Positions 8,320 through 16,580 of a DNA stretch of 48,523 nt are shown here, one piece after another. The DNA is taken from positions 1-48,523 of the forward strand of contig URKH01000005.1 of assembly GCA_900548255.1 (NCBI GenBank), in the 5' to 3' direction. The stretch comes from an uncultured Collinsella sp. GTDB taxonomy: Bacteria > Actinomycetota > Coriobacteriia > Coriobacteriales > Coriobacteriaceae. The position numbers were made by a program, and so were the translations under genes. Under the pieces are notes generated by a model. That model did not search any database. It was given only the letters and a program-made list of their open reading frames with translations, and was not told the DNA's origin. Position 1 is the first letter of the stretch. Every line of letters begins with the position of its first letter.

Positions 8320-8754
8320 TTACTCCCCCAGCACCTCGACGTACACTTTTCGCTTCTGCGGACCGTCAAACTCCGCAAGATAGATGTTCTGGGCACTTCC
8401 GCACACGATGTGGCCATCTTGGACGGGAAAGAAGCAACTGTTTCCACAAATCATGCTCTTGATATGCCCACAGGAGTTGTTACCGGTGGCTCCGTAGCTC
8501 GGCAGGAAGTGTGCATGCGCATAGGGGGCATCGAGTGGGGCGATGCGATCAAGCGTCTCCATAAGATCCGTCTCCACGCAGGGCAGCCCCTCGTTTACCA
8601 CGATTCCGCAGGTCGTATGCGACAAAATAATCGCCGCCAAGCCATTGGTCACCGAGCTGCGTTCGATGGCAGCGTGCACGTCCTCGGTAATATCGATGAA
8701 CTGGTCCGGAGCAGTCGATAGATAGCTCAATGTCTCGAGCGTCACCATGTTCAC
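8320..8754 (-). CDS. YjbQ/UPF0047-family protein
   Basis: The 144-residue protein has the family motifs SHTTCGIVVNEG (about residues 45-56), AHAHF, and the C-terminal GSAQNIYLAEFDGPQKRKVYV. The conserved His and Glu residues look like a small metal-dependent active site; thiamin phosphate synthase-type activity has been proposed for some homologues, but the true role is not known. The GTG at 8754 overlaps the stop of the preceding gene (GTGA), with AAGGGG a few bases upstream; ATG 8748 is the alternative. The tight overlap ties its expression to the PF04909 amidohydrolase. Confidence 0.8.
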   Translation of the reverse strand: MNMVTLETLSYLSTAPDQFIDITEDVHAAIERSSVTNGLAAIILSHTTCGIVVNEGLPCVETDLMETLDRIAPLDAPYAHAHFLPSYGATGNNSCGHIKSMICGNSCFFPVQDGHIVCGSAQNIYLAEFDGPQKRKVYVEVLGE

Positions 8755-9611
8755 TCATCCCCTTCAAGAAAACGCAGGGCATTACCCCAGTAGAGCCTTT
8801 CTCGCGCATCATCGCGCATGGGCACGGTATCGAGCGCCCGCTTGAGTTTGAATGCACGGAAGCGCGGCGTATTGCTGGCGAACATCACTTGGTGCGATAG
8901 CGCGCGCTCATACCACAGCGGCCCAATATCGACCGTGAAAAGACGCTGCATCATCTCCTCGGGCGAATCGATGTAAGTGATAGAGGTGTCCACGTAGCAG
9001 TTGGGATACTTGAGCAGCATCGCCACGGTCTCGCGCACCCAGGGCCAGCCAAAATGGGTCAAACTAAAACGCACATTTGGATGCGTTGCGATTGTGTGCT
9101 CAAATGCAAGCGGGTTACTGCGCGAGAGCTCTGCGCCCGGCTCCCAAGACATACCGGCATGGAAAACCACCGGCTTGTTATAGCGCTCGCACAGTTCGTA
9201 AAGCGGCTCGGCCACAGCATCATCGGGGGCAAAACCCTGCTTTGCAGGATGCAGGCAAAGCCCCTTTGCCCCCAACTCGGTAAAGGCGCGCTCTAATTCG
9301 TCTGCGGCACCGCTCACCTGCGGGTCTACGCTCGCAAATCCCCACAGACGATCGGGATGTGCGGCAACCAGCATGGCAATCTGGTCATTGGTGCCAAAGT
9401 GCCCTCCGCATGCCGTGGTTACATCGAGCGGCATGAGCACGCTCTTCTGCACATCGCAGACGTCCATCTCGACTTGAAGCTCATCCCAATCCATGGGGCC
9501 CATATGCCCCATACCAAATTCTCGTGACCAAAAACCGAATCCATCAGGCTCATCACCCGGCGTACAGATCTCGCCGTAGAGCATAGGATGGACCAACATG
9601 TCGATAACCAT
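8751..9611 (-). CDS. Amidohydrolase-family (PF04909) TIM-barrel protein with altered metal ligands
   Basis: The 286-residue protein has the fold markers of PF04909, which includes sugar lactonases and decarboxylases: VVFHAGMSWEPGAE and SLTHFGWPWVRE with barrel His residues, and WGNALRFL at the end. Two usual metal-site positions appear changed. The N-terminal HxH is IDMLVHPM, with only one His, and the usual GSD/GTD-x-P Asp segment reads FASNTPRF with Asn. It may therefore bind metal differently or have lost classic hydrolase activity. ATG 9611 has AAGGAG 6 bases upstream. Lactonase-like action on a sugar acid is one possibility, not shown. Confidence 0.72.
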   Translation of the reverse strand: MVIDMLVHPMLYGEICTPGDEPDGFGFWSREFGMGHMGPMDWDELQVEMDVCDVQKSVLMPLDVTTACGGHFGTNDQIAMLVAAHPDRLWGFASVDPQVSGAADELERAFTELGAKGLCLHPAKQGFAPDDAVAEPLYELCERYNKPVVFHAGMSWEPGAELSRSNPLAFEHTIATHPNVRFSLTHFGWPWVRETVAMLLKYPNCYVDTSITYIDSPEEMMQRLFTVDIGPLWYERALSHQVMFASNTPRFRAFKLKRALDTVPMRDDARERLYWGNALRFLEGDE

Positions 9612-9638
9612 TTCGTACTCCTTTCCAGGCATTTGACC

Positions 9639-10439
9639 CTAGTACGGCTCAAACGAACCAATCACTCGGGACGACAGCTCAGCGCCCGCCTTCATACACG
9701 CCGGAATATCAAGGCCATCGATCACGCCCTTGGTAAACCCGGCGATATACGAGTCGCCGGCACCCACGGTATTAACGACCTTCTCCGCCGGCACGATCCC
9801 GCACTCATAGAAGCGCTCACCGTCATAGGCAATGCTTCCCTTCTCGCCAAGCGTGGCAACCGCAACGCGCGGCCCCAATTCCTGCGCGTGACGTACCCAG
9901 TCCCGCAGCTCCGGAGTGTCATCTTCAAACGACATAAATGCGTAGTCAACGTAGGGAAAATGATTCTCGCAGGCATATTCGGGATCTTGGCTGAACACCG
10001 AGAAGTCCATAACCACCGTCTTGCCCGCATTATGCCACTCGGGCAGGAGGTCCAAACAATTGCCAAACAGGTCGGTATGAATGATGTCATGCTCTAGGAT
10101 AAACGCCCGGTCATCTTCATTCGGACGATATGTCTCCATTACGCCATCGATTGCCTCGAGATGCACGCGATCGACGCCGTCTTTCAATGCCATGAGCATC
10201 ACCGAGGTGTCGCCATCCTCCACCCGCAGATGAGAGATATCAAACCCCTCGGCGGCCAGCGCCTCTCTCATCTTGTCTCCGTACTCGTCCTTGCCGACAA
10301 CCGACACGGCGGATACCGAAACGCCCAATCGTGCAAGATGGATACCCCAGTCAATGCCATTACCAGTCGGATAGAACACGCCGATGTTTTGATAGACGTC
10401 CGCACAGCAAAAACCAGCCGCACACGCTTTAATACCCAT
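9639..10439 (-). CDS. PfkB-family carbohydrate kinase (second module)
   Basis: The 266-residue ribokinase-fold protein has the C-terminal PfkB signature VVNTVGAGDSYIAGFTKG with the catalytic Asp in GAGD. Its N-terminal substrate loop is PTGNGIDWGIHLARLG, in place of the usual GGNAxNxAxxLARLG, which hints at a different substrate from the neighbouring FrlD-like kinase. ATG 10439 follows GGAG in the leader. It opens the second module of the locus after a 121-base gap and is 27 bases from the PF04909 gene. The overall resemblance is to fructosamine kinase-like PfkB proteins, but the substrate is unknown. Confidence 0.78.
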   Translation of the reverse strand: MGIKACAAGFCCADVYQNIGVFYPTGNGIDWGIHLARLGVSVSAVSVVGKDEYGDKMREALAAEGFDISHLRVEDGDTSVMLMALKDGVDRVHLEAIDGVMETYRPNEDDRAFILEHDIIHTDLFGNCLDLLPEWHNAGKTVVMDFSVFSQDPEYACENHFPYVDYAFMSFEDDTPELRDWVRHAQELGPRVAVATLGEKGSIAYDGERFYECGIVPAEKVVNTVGAGDSYIAGFTKGVIDGLDIPACMKAGAELSSRVIGSFEPY

Positions 10440-10456
10440 GGTCTTCTCCAATGTTC

Positions 10457-10490
10457 AAAAGGGGACCCACCACATGGCGAGCCCCCTTTT
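10457..10490 (-). terminator. Hairpin between the two PfkB genes (attenuator or partial terminator)
   Basis: In the only long gap of the catabolic run, AAAAGGGG pairs with CCCCTTTT around an 18-base loop, and the minus-strand arm ends in four T. It may reduce transcription into the second module or stabilise the 3' end of the first. Confidence 0.4.
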
Positions 10491-10560
10491 CGCGTTTCGC
10501 TTATTGTTTTGCATCGGCTGTCCAAGGCCTCATAGCCAGACCGCCGTACGCTTTCTTAAG

Positions 10561-11424
10561 CTATTCGACGATTGGTGCTCCGTGGCCCCAAGAACCTTCC
10601 ATGCCGCACACGGTCGAGGCAAACCCGGCAGCAAAGTCGAGCGCGCGCTCGATGGCCTCGGCGCCGCCCTCACCACGCTTGGCGGAATCGAGATAGCACA
10701 TCAAAAACGAGGTGAGGAACGAGTCGCCCGCCCCCATGGTGTCCTTCATGTCCGTTACCGGTTTAGCCAGCTGGCGGTAATAACGCTCGCCGTCGTAAGC
10801 GATGCAGCCCTCGGCGCCCGCCGTAGCCGACACAAAACGCGGACCCAGACCCTTCACCCATGCCAGACGCTCGCGAATCTCGTCCTCACTCGCGGCATCC
10901 GCCGCACTAAAGAAAGCAAAATCGACATAGGGCGCAATCTGCTCGTAGTACTCGTCGGTGGAGTCGTCCGAAAAGTCAAAAGAGACCGTGACGCCCGCAG
11001 CCTTCAACTTGGGCAGCTCGCGCTCGGTGAAGCAATAGTTGCCCGAATGAACCACATCGAACTGCTTCATGTACGAAAGGTCAAAGCGATCGAGAACATA
11101 GCGCGCATCGCCACGGATACCGCCCTCGTTGGAGCCGAGGAAGACACGGTCACCGTCAACGACGGTCACGCGAGCCGCTCCGTTCTCGCCAATCATCTGC
11201 TCGCACTTGTCAAGCTCGATACCCTCATCCTCGAGGCTTGCAATGACATGCTCGGCAGCGGCGTCATTGCCAAAAATGCCCATGTATGCAGAGCGTGCGG
11301 CACCGCATTTCTTGGCATAAACGGCGAAGTTCACCGCATTGCCGCCGGGATACATGGTGTGGATATGCTCGTAGCGATCGACGACGTTGTCGCCAAATCC
11401 GAGCGCGTTAACGTTAAATGCCAT
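10561..11424 (-). CDS. FrlD-like fructosamine kinase (PfkB family)
   Basis: The 287-residue PfkB kinase resembles fructoselysine 6-kinase FrlD: GDNVVDRYEHIHTMYPGGNA at the N-terminus, DRVFLGSNEGG and FDVVHSGNYCF in the middle, SFDFSDDST, and the catalytic KDTMGAGDSFLTSFLM at about residue 240. FrlD phosphorylates the sugar carbon 6 of an Amadori compound so that FrlB can cleave it; that role fits because the SIS-domain gene lies 14 bases upstream. The amine partner (lysine or another amino acid) cannot be told from sequence. Confidence 0.75.
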   Translation of the reverse strand: MAFNVNALGFGDNVVDRYEHIHTMYPGGNAVNFAVYAKKCGAARSAYMGIFGNDAAAEHVIASLEDEGIELDKCEQMIGENGAARVTVVDGDRVFLGSNEGGIRGDARYVLDRFDLSYMKQFDVVHSGNYCFTERELPKLKAAGVTVSFDFSDDSTDEYYEQIAPYVDFAFFSAADAASEDEIRERLAWVKGLGPRFVSATAGAEGCIAYDGERYYRQLAKPVTDMKDTMGAGDSFLTSFLMCYLDSAKRGEGGAEAIERALDFAAGFASTVCGMEGSWGHGAPIVE

Positions 11425-11438
11425 GGCCTTTGCCCCTT

Positions 11439-12407
11439 CTAGTACTCGACAACACCCATATAGCGACGGAAATCGGGATCGTGATCAAACACCTTGCCGC
11501 GTGCAGCACGCAGCTCGCAGTTCATGGCGTAGAACAGCACCGGGTCCAGATAGGCACGGACACTCGCCGGCACGGCTTCCATACCGTACTCCTTGGCATC
11601 GAGCACCATCAGCGTATCGGTATGCGTCTTAAGGAACGCAAGGGCGCGCTCGTCCATAGCACGGCACTCGCTGGAGCCCATCTGCAGGAAGTAAAAAACG
11701 CCATCCTGAGTAGCCTCGAAGGGGCCGTGGAAGTACTCGGCAGAGTGGATGTAGCTGCAGTGCTGCCACTGCATCTCCATAAGAGAGCAGATAGCGAAAC
11801 CGTAGGTCTGGCTAAAGTTGGGACCGCTGCCCAGAATGTAGAAGAACTCGTGCTCCTGGCAAAGCTTGGCAAAACGATCACCTAGCTCGGCATTTACCTT
11901 CTCACGTGCCGGGGGAAGAATCTTATCCATCTCGGCGATACCGGCATACATATCGGCAAGATCGGCGTAACCCTCCTGCTGATCGAGCAGCTCGGCCGCA
12001 AGCGACAGCGAAATGCCAGCGGGGACCTCGGCCTGCGGCACGCCCTCGCCCCAGGGGTAGACCCACGTGGTCCACTTGCCGGAGTCAATCTTGGATCCAG
12101 CGTTGTCGGTCTGGGCGATCACCGTAGCGCCGGCAGCAAGGGCAATCTCGCAGCCCTCGACGACCTCGGGGGTGTTGCCACTGTGGCTGCAAGCAATGAC
12201 TAGGGATTTCTCACCCAAGCGGCGCGGGCGCATGATATCAAACTCGCGAGCCGTATAGATATACGAAGTGAAGGTGGTTGCCTCGCGCTGCAGAAGCTCA
12301 TGAGCCGGGATCAAATCGATCATGGAGCCACCGCAAGCAATCCAGTAGACGCTGTCGAACTTGCCCTTCTCGGCAATTGCCTCTTTGATCAGATCGTGTG
12401 CGTTCAT
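11439..12407 (-). CDS. FrlB-like SIS-domain sugar-phosphate deglycase
   Basis: The 322-residue protein has two SIS domains. VYWIACGGSMIDL and VIACSHSGNTPEVVEGCEIA mark the first phosphosugar site, and FYILGSGPNFSQTYGFAICSLMEMQW with HSAEYFHGPFEAT the second. The C-terminal HDPDFRRYMGVVEY closely resembles the tail of fructoselysine-6-phosphate deglycase FrlB (RRYYGGLVEY). That enzyme splits a 6-phosphofructosamine into glucose 6-phosphate and a free amine. The start at 12407 has AAAGGA upstream and gives the family length; an upstream in-frame start adds 11 residues. It is followed at once by the FrlD-like kinase. Confidence 0.8.
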   Translation of the reverse strand: MNAHDLIKEAIAEKGKFDSVYWIACGGSMIDLIPAHELLQREATTFTSYIYTAREFDIMRPRRLGEKSLVIACSHSGNTPEVVEGCEIALAAGATVIAQTDNAGSKIDSGKWTTWVYPWGEGVPQAEVPAGISLSLAAELLDQQEGYADLADMYAGIAEMDKILPPAREKVNAELGDRFAKLCQEHEFFYILGSGPNFSQTYGFAICSLMEMQWQHCSYIHSAEYFHGPFEATQDGVFYFLQMGSSECRAMDERALAFLKTHTDTLMVLDAKEYGMEAVPASVRAYLDPVLFYAMNCELRAARGKVFDHDPDFRRYMGVVEY

Positions 12408-12469
12408 ATCCAGTTCCTTTCTTGTTTGGTCCGCAATCAATGACGTTGGCTGCGTGGCCGATAGTTGTT

Positions 12470-13304
12470 TTAGTCAATCAGATATTTCTCGAATGCGGCC
12501 ATGTTCTTGGCATCTGCCGCCGCCGGGTCATCGTAGTAACGCCCGTCCGTGATTTCCTGGCCCAGCATGCCATCGAAACCATGGGCATTAAGCGTGGCGA
12601 CGAAGGCGTCCATATCGTGCTTGCCATCGCCCCACACCAGATGGCCATAAGTGCATCTCGTGAATTGCCCCATCACCAAAGGCGGCAAACCAGTCCTCGA
12701 GCGTCTCGCCCGCAACGCCCATCGCGGTTGTATCAACCATGGGCTGTAAGTACGGGCTCGCGACCTCGTCAATCATGCGCTTCGCATCGGAAACCGTCGT
12801 TACAAGGTTGCTCTCCTCGGGACGCAGGCTTTCCATCGTAAGCACCAGACCGTGCTCACCGGCATACTCCGCCAGAATGGACAAGTGCTCGCGGCTGCGC
12901 TTCCAGGCTTCCTCGCGGTCCTCGTCCCAGTCGCCCCAGCCCGAGTTGACGGACATACGGTCGCACCCAAGTACCTCGGCAAGCTCAATGCCGTGCTTAA
13001 AGTACGCCAGGCTGCGCTGTTCATGCAGCGGTTTGCGTGCGCAGTACTGCCAAGGATAGACAACATTCTCGGGGCACAGAGTACGATACCTAAGCCCACG
13101 GTCTGCAGCCTTTTTCGCCAGGACCTCAGCCTCAAAGTAGCCCGTGTGGTCGAGCGTCACATGCGGCTCCGCACACCACAGCTCAATGGACTCAAAGCCC
13201 AAACGCTGCTGCACATCAAGGAAGTAATCGAGCGACCACATGATGTAGTGGATATTCATGCCCGCAATCTGTTCGCGGCGCAGCGTCGGTTTGGATTCAG
13301 ACAT
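12470..13304 (-). pseudogene. FrlC-like sugar epimerase/isomerase, frameshifted
   Basis: Frame one begins at ATG 13304 (GGAGG 8 bases upstream) and encodes an AP-endonuclease-2-type TIM barrel: VNSGWGDWDEDREE, LTMESLRPEESN (metal Glu), PMVDTTAMG (metal Asp) and GAIHEMH (His). Right after this His, near 12647-12653, homology moves to another frame, which continues YGHLVWGDGKHDMDAFVATL and GMLGQEITDGRYYDDP with the last metal Glu, and stops at 12470. About five residues expected between the two parts appear to be missing, so a small non-triplet deletion (for example 14 or 17 bases) fits. The frame-one product ends at 12588 without the last ligand. FrlC converts psicose-type to fructose-type fructosamines; this copy is inactive or the read contains an error. 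Confidence 0.75.
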
Positions 13305-13305
13305 C

Positions 13306-14889
13306 TTATGCCTCCTTATTTCGATCGAACACGATTTGTCCGTCCGACATCGTCATATCAACCGCAAGATCGCGTGCGTCGCGATAATCGAGGTCGAACA
13401 CATCCCGATTGAGCACGCAGATATCGGCAAGCTTGCCAACCTCAAGCGTACCCAGCTCGTCTTCGCGCATCAGATCGTACGCGCCCCCGGCAGTCCAAGC
13501 GCGCAAGAGCTCGACAAGCGTCAGCGTGTTGACCTCATTCACGGGCAGTCCGTCGGCGAAGAATCCGCCGCACGCGCTGTAGATTGACTCGCCCAGGCTC
13601 GGAATCAGCAGTGGCAAATCCGTTCCACAGCACACTGTGCATCCGGAATCTTCCATGCCGCGGCGATTCCAGCTGTGCAAAAGTCGCGTCTCGCCAATTT
13701 GTCGACGCATCATCGACAGGCAATCCTCGCGCCGGTCCAGCGTCAGAATCTGCGGATAGACCTCGCAAATTCCGCCTAACTTGCCAAACTCGACAAGATC
13801 GGTCGGGTCAGAGTTCTCGAGATCGGTAATCGCATGGCGGCGAAGCATCCGTCCATGCTCGTCTCGAGGCAGCGAGGCATAGAGCGCCACGGTGCGGCGA
13901 ACGGCGCCATCGCCCTGGCAATGCAAGGAATATCGGAAGCCGTCAGCATCAATTGCACGCAGCTCGTTCTCAATCAGATCCCACTCGGGCTCTTCGACAA
14001 CCGTCTTGCCGGCAGCTCCCGCATCGGCCGTGTCCTCATAGGGGTCAATCATCTCGGCAAGCCCCGCCCATACGCCGCGATCGGTCATACGGTTGAAGCC
14101 AGAAAAACGAACGAACGGTCCCCGGAAGCGCTCTCGCGCCTCGCGGGCATATGCCAAATTTGCACCGGCACCCACCGGCTGCGACATCATAGAGACGCGA
14201 ACCGTCAGCTCACCAGATTCCTCACGGCGAGCCATTTCGTCGGCAAAGCCGTAGTAGTCATCAAACGCCATCTCCTTGATGGCGGTAACGCCGCGCTCGT
14301 TAAGCATGCTCATGTAGTCCGAATACCCGGCGCGCACCTCGGGTAGCGCGAGGAAATCGCTCATCATGCGCCAGATCTTCTCGGCATAGCACGCCTGGGG
14401 TGTAAAGCCGTATCGCGCACTGGCGGCAGCATTGAGAACGCAGGTCTCCGCACCCGGTGTAAAGCAGACGACAGGGATATCGCCAAAACAATCGTCAAAC
14501 ACAGCTGCCGTATTTGCGTTCTCGGCATCCGATGCCAACGTTTCGGGCATGTTGTGGCCAAAAGCCGCCGCACAATCCGGATGATCATCTTTCCATGCAC
14601 GCAAGAGCGACACGGCCTCTTTGGCATCGGCGACGCCGGATAGATCAGACCCCAACGTCCGCAGCGCCCAGCCCGTATAGAAGGTATGCACATCGATCAG
14701 GCCAGGCATGACGGTGCGGTCGCCCAGGTCAACTACCTCGTCCGCTTGGGTCAAATACGAAGCTACCTCACACTTGGTGCCAACAGCCTCAATTCGATTG
14801 CCACGGACCGCTACGAAACCTTCAAACGGCAGGTCCCCCGTACCGGTAAAGACGCTCTTAGACGTCAGGACCGTCAAACGATCAGACAT
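13306..14889 (-). CDS. Amidohydrolase family 3 (YtcJ-like) protein with a changed HxH motif
   Basis: The 527-residue metal-dependent hydrolase-type protein has the usual N-terminal beta domain (VRGNRIEAVGT), then MPGLIDVHTFYTG where family members have HxH; here the second His is Phe. Later ligands are present: YSLHCQGDGAVRRT, RRHAITDLENSD and CCGTDLPLLIPS, and the C-terminal LGTLEVGKLADICVLNRDVF is typical. The substrate is unknown; removing an acyl or amide group before the sugar enzymes act is one inference from the context. ATG 14889 has AGGTGG 5 bases upstream. Its last codons contain the ribosome site of the epimerase gene, which starts one base after its stop. Confidence 0.78.
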   Translation of the reverse strand: MSDRLTVLTSKSVFTGTGDLPFEGFVAVRGNRIEAVGTKCEVASYLTQADEVVDLGDRTVMPGLIDVHTFYTGWALRTLGSDLSGVADAKEAVSLLRAWKDDHPDCAAAFGHNMPETLASDAENANTAAVFDDCFGDIPVVCFTPGAETCVLNAAASARYGFTPQACYAEKIWRMMSDFLALPEVRAGYSDYMSMLNERGVTAIKEMAFDDYYGFADEMARREESGELTVRVSMMSQPVGAGANLAYAREARERFRGPFVRFSGFNRMTDRGVWAGLAEMIDPYEDTADAGAAGKTVVEEPEWDLIENELRAIDADGFRYSLHCQGDGAVRRTVALYASLPRDEHGRMLRRHAITDLENSDPTDLVEFGKLGGICEVYPQILTLDRREDCLSMMRRQIGETRLLHSWNRRGMEDSGCTVCCGTDLPLLIPSLGESIYSACGGFFADGLPVNEVNTLTLVELLRAWTAGGAYDLMREDELGTLEVGKLADICVLNRDVFDLDYRDARDLAVDMTMSDGQIVFDRNKEA

Positions 14890-14898
14890 CACAACCAC

Positions 14899-16362
14899 CT
14901 ACATCGGAAGCATGCCAGAGATTGCCGTTACGATCAGGCCAAAGACGACCATGAAAATGAAGAACTTCCAAATGGTCTTCCACCATTGGCCAAACGAAAT
15001 CTTAGCCACGGCAAGGCCGGCGACCGTCATGCCCGCCACGGGACTGATGGTGTTGATGGTCTGATTAGCAAACTGGAGCGCGGTAACGGCTGCCTCGGGA
15101 TTGAGGCCCATAAGCTCGGTCAGGGGGCCCATAACAGGCATGGTGAGCGCCGCCAGGCCAGAACTCGAGGGAACCAGCAAAGAGAGCAGGCCAAGGACGA
15201 TATACATAAACGTGGTGTAGACGGCGGCGGGTGCACCGGCGAGCGCAGTAGCGAGCGCCTGGAGGATGGTGTCGATGATCATGCCGCCCTCGGCGATGAC
15301 CAGAATACCGCGAGCGATACCAATAACGATGGCAGCGTACGCAAAGTCGGCGAGACCCTTAACGAACTCCTCAGCGATCGTCTGCTGGTCAAGACCGCCC
15401 AGGATACCGGCAAGCAAGCCCATGCCAAGGAACACGGCGGAAATCTCATTCATGTACCAGCCCTGGGTAACAAGACCCCAGACGATAATGCCCATACCGC
15501 AAGCAAAATCGATAAGCACGAGCTTCTGACGGATAGTGAACTCTTCCTCAATGGAGGCATCGGTCACGGAAAACTCGATACGCTTGAGCTTATCGTCCTC
15601 ATACGTAATGGACGACTCGGGGTTTTTCTTGACGCGCATGGCGTAGCGCATGGCCCATGCGATACCGACGGCAGTGAAGATGACCCAAGAAACGGCGCGC
15701 AGCCACAGTTGCGGATTGCCCTCGATGCCAATGATGCCTTGGGCGATCAAAACATTAAACGGGTCGATGGTCGAGGCACAATATCCCAGGTTAGGGCCAA
15801 GGAAGCAGATGATGAATGCCGTCATCGAGTCATAACCGATACCCATCATGATGGGAATGAAGATGGCATAGAACGGCAGGGCTTCCTCAGACATACCAAA
15901 CGTAGTGCCGCAAATGGACAGCAACGTCATCGTGATGGGAATGATGAGGATGTCCTTGTTCTTAAGCTTTTTAATCACACGGCTCATGCCGGCATTCAAA
16001 GCGTTGGTCTTGGTGATGATTGCGAACGATCCGCCAATCAATAAGACGAACGCAACGACGTCGGCAGCCTCTTGGATACCTTTGGTGGGCGCTTGCAGGA
16101 CCGCGAAGATATCCTGGCCCAAATTGATGGTCTCACCGGTCTCGGAATCGGTGTAGTTCTTATCGACCTGTTCATAGGTTCCAGCAACGGCGACTTCACG
16201 CTCGCCCGCCGCTGTCGAAATCGTCTTGCGCTGATACTGACCAGAGGGAACGATCCAAGTCAGGACCGCAAAGACAACGATCAGCAAGAACATTATCGTA
16301 TAGACATGCGGTAATTTGAACTTAAAACGTCTGTTTGTCTTCTTCGCCTTCGTATCTGACAT
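14899..16362 (-). CDS. YfcC/DcuC-type carboxylate or amino acid carrier
   Basis: The 487-residue integral membrane protein has about 12 hydrophobic segments and belongs to the YfcC-like group (PF03606). After the first helix lies an external loop (about residues 45-85, VPSGQYQRKTISTAAGEREV). Typical segments are GGSFAIITKTNALNAG, GTTFGMSEEALPFYAIFIP, and near the end LVPSSSGLAALTMPVMGPL and NQTINTISPVAG. Members import or exchange C4-dicarboxylates, amino acids or peptides-like solutes. ATG 16362 has GGAGG well placed. It is the first gene of the catabolic run, so it probably brings in the substrate, and the operator-like palindrome lies in its leader. Confidence 0.85.
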   Translation of the reverse strand: MSDTKAKKTNRRFKFKLPHVYTIMFLLIVVFAVLTWIVPSGQYQRKTISTAAGEREVAVAGTYEQVDKNYTDSETGETINLGQDIFAVLQAPTKGIQEAADVVAFVLLIGGSFAIITKTNALNAGMSRVIKKLKNKDILIIPITMTLLSICGTTFGMSEEALPFYAIFIPIMMGIGYDSMTAFIICFLGPNLGYCASTIDPFNVLIAQGIIGIEGNPQLWLRAVSWVIFTAVGIAWAMRYAMRVKKNPESSITYEDDKLKRIEFSVTDASIEEEFTIRQKLVLIDFACGMGIIVWGLVTQGWYMNEISAVFLGMGLLAGILGGLDQQTIAEEFVKGLADFAYAAIVIGIARGILVIAEGGMIIDTILQALATALAGAPAAVYTTFMYIVLGLLSLLVPSSSGLAALTMPVMGPLTELMGLNPEAAVTALQFANQTINTISPVAGMTVAGLAVAKISFGQWWKTIWKFFIFMVVFGLIVTAISGMLPM

Positions 16363-16404
16363 AGATACCTCCAAAGAACTCGAGACTGCATCGCATCTCG
16401 CTTC

Positions 16405-16427
16405 AACGTTTGCACAATGCAAACGTT
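16405..16427. promoter_or_regulatory. Perfect 10-bp-arm palindrome, candidate operator of the catabolic operon
   Basis: AACGTTTGCA-CAA-TGCAAACGTT lies just downstream of the promoter -10 box and 43 bases before the carrier gene. A direct repeat ACGTTCTAT occurs at 16423-16431 and 16433-16441. The TGCAAACG half-sites look like those of LacI/CcpA-type sites, but the adjacent GntR/UTRA regulator is also a natural candidate. Binding here would block elongation or promoter clearance. Confidence 0.6.
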
Positions 16428-16441
16428 CTATGACGTTCTAT

Positions 16442-16470
16442 AGATTACCAGCAGCTTTTTCCTTCATCAA
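16442..16470 (-). promoter_or_regulatory. Promoter of the catabolic operon
   Basis: On the minus strand TTGATG (-35, plus 16465-16470) and TAATCT (-10, plus 16442-16447) are spaced by exactly 17 bases, upstream of the palindrome and the carrier gene. Confidence 0.55.
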
Positions 16471-16532
16471 GATAATTTCAAACTGATTGCCGCAACGCGG
16501 TTGAACGGTTGCGTTTGCGCCGTGAACGGTAT

Positions 16533-16568
16533 GGAAACGCCCGGTGAGATGATCCACCGGGCGCTTCC
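16533..16568 (-). terminator. Terminator of the GntR gene
   Basis: A 14-bp stem (GGAAGCGCCCGGTG with CACCGGGCGTTTCC, one G-U pair) and an 8-base loop lie 12 bases after the GntR stop, so the regulator and the catabolic operon appear to be separate transcripts. There is no long T run. Confidence 0.6.
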
Positions 16569-16580
16569 ATTCGCAATGTC

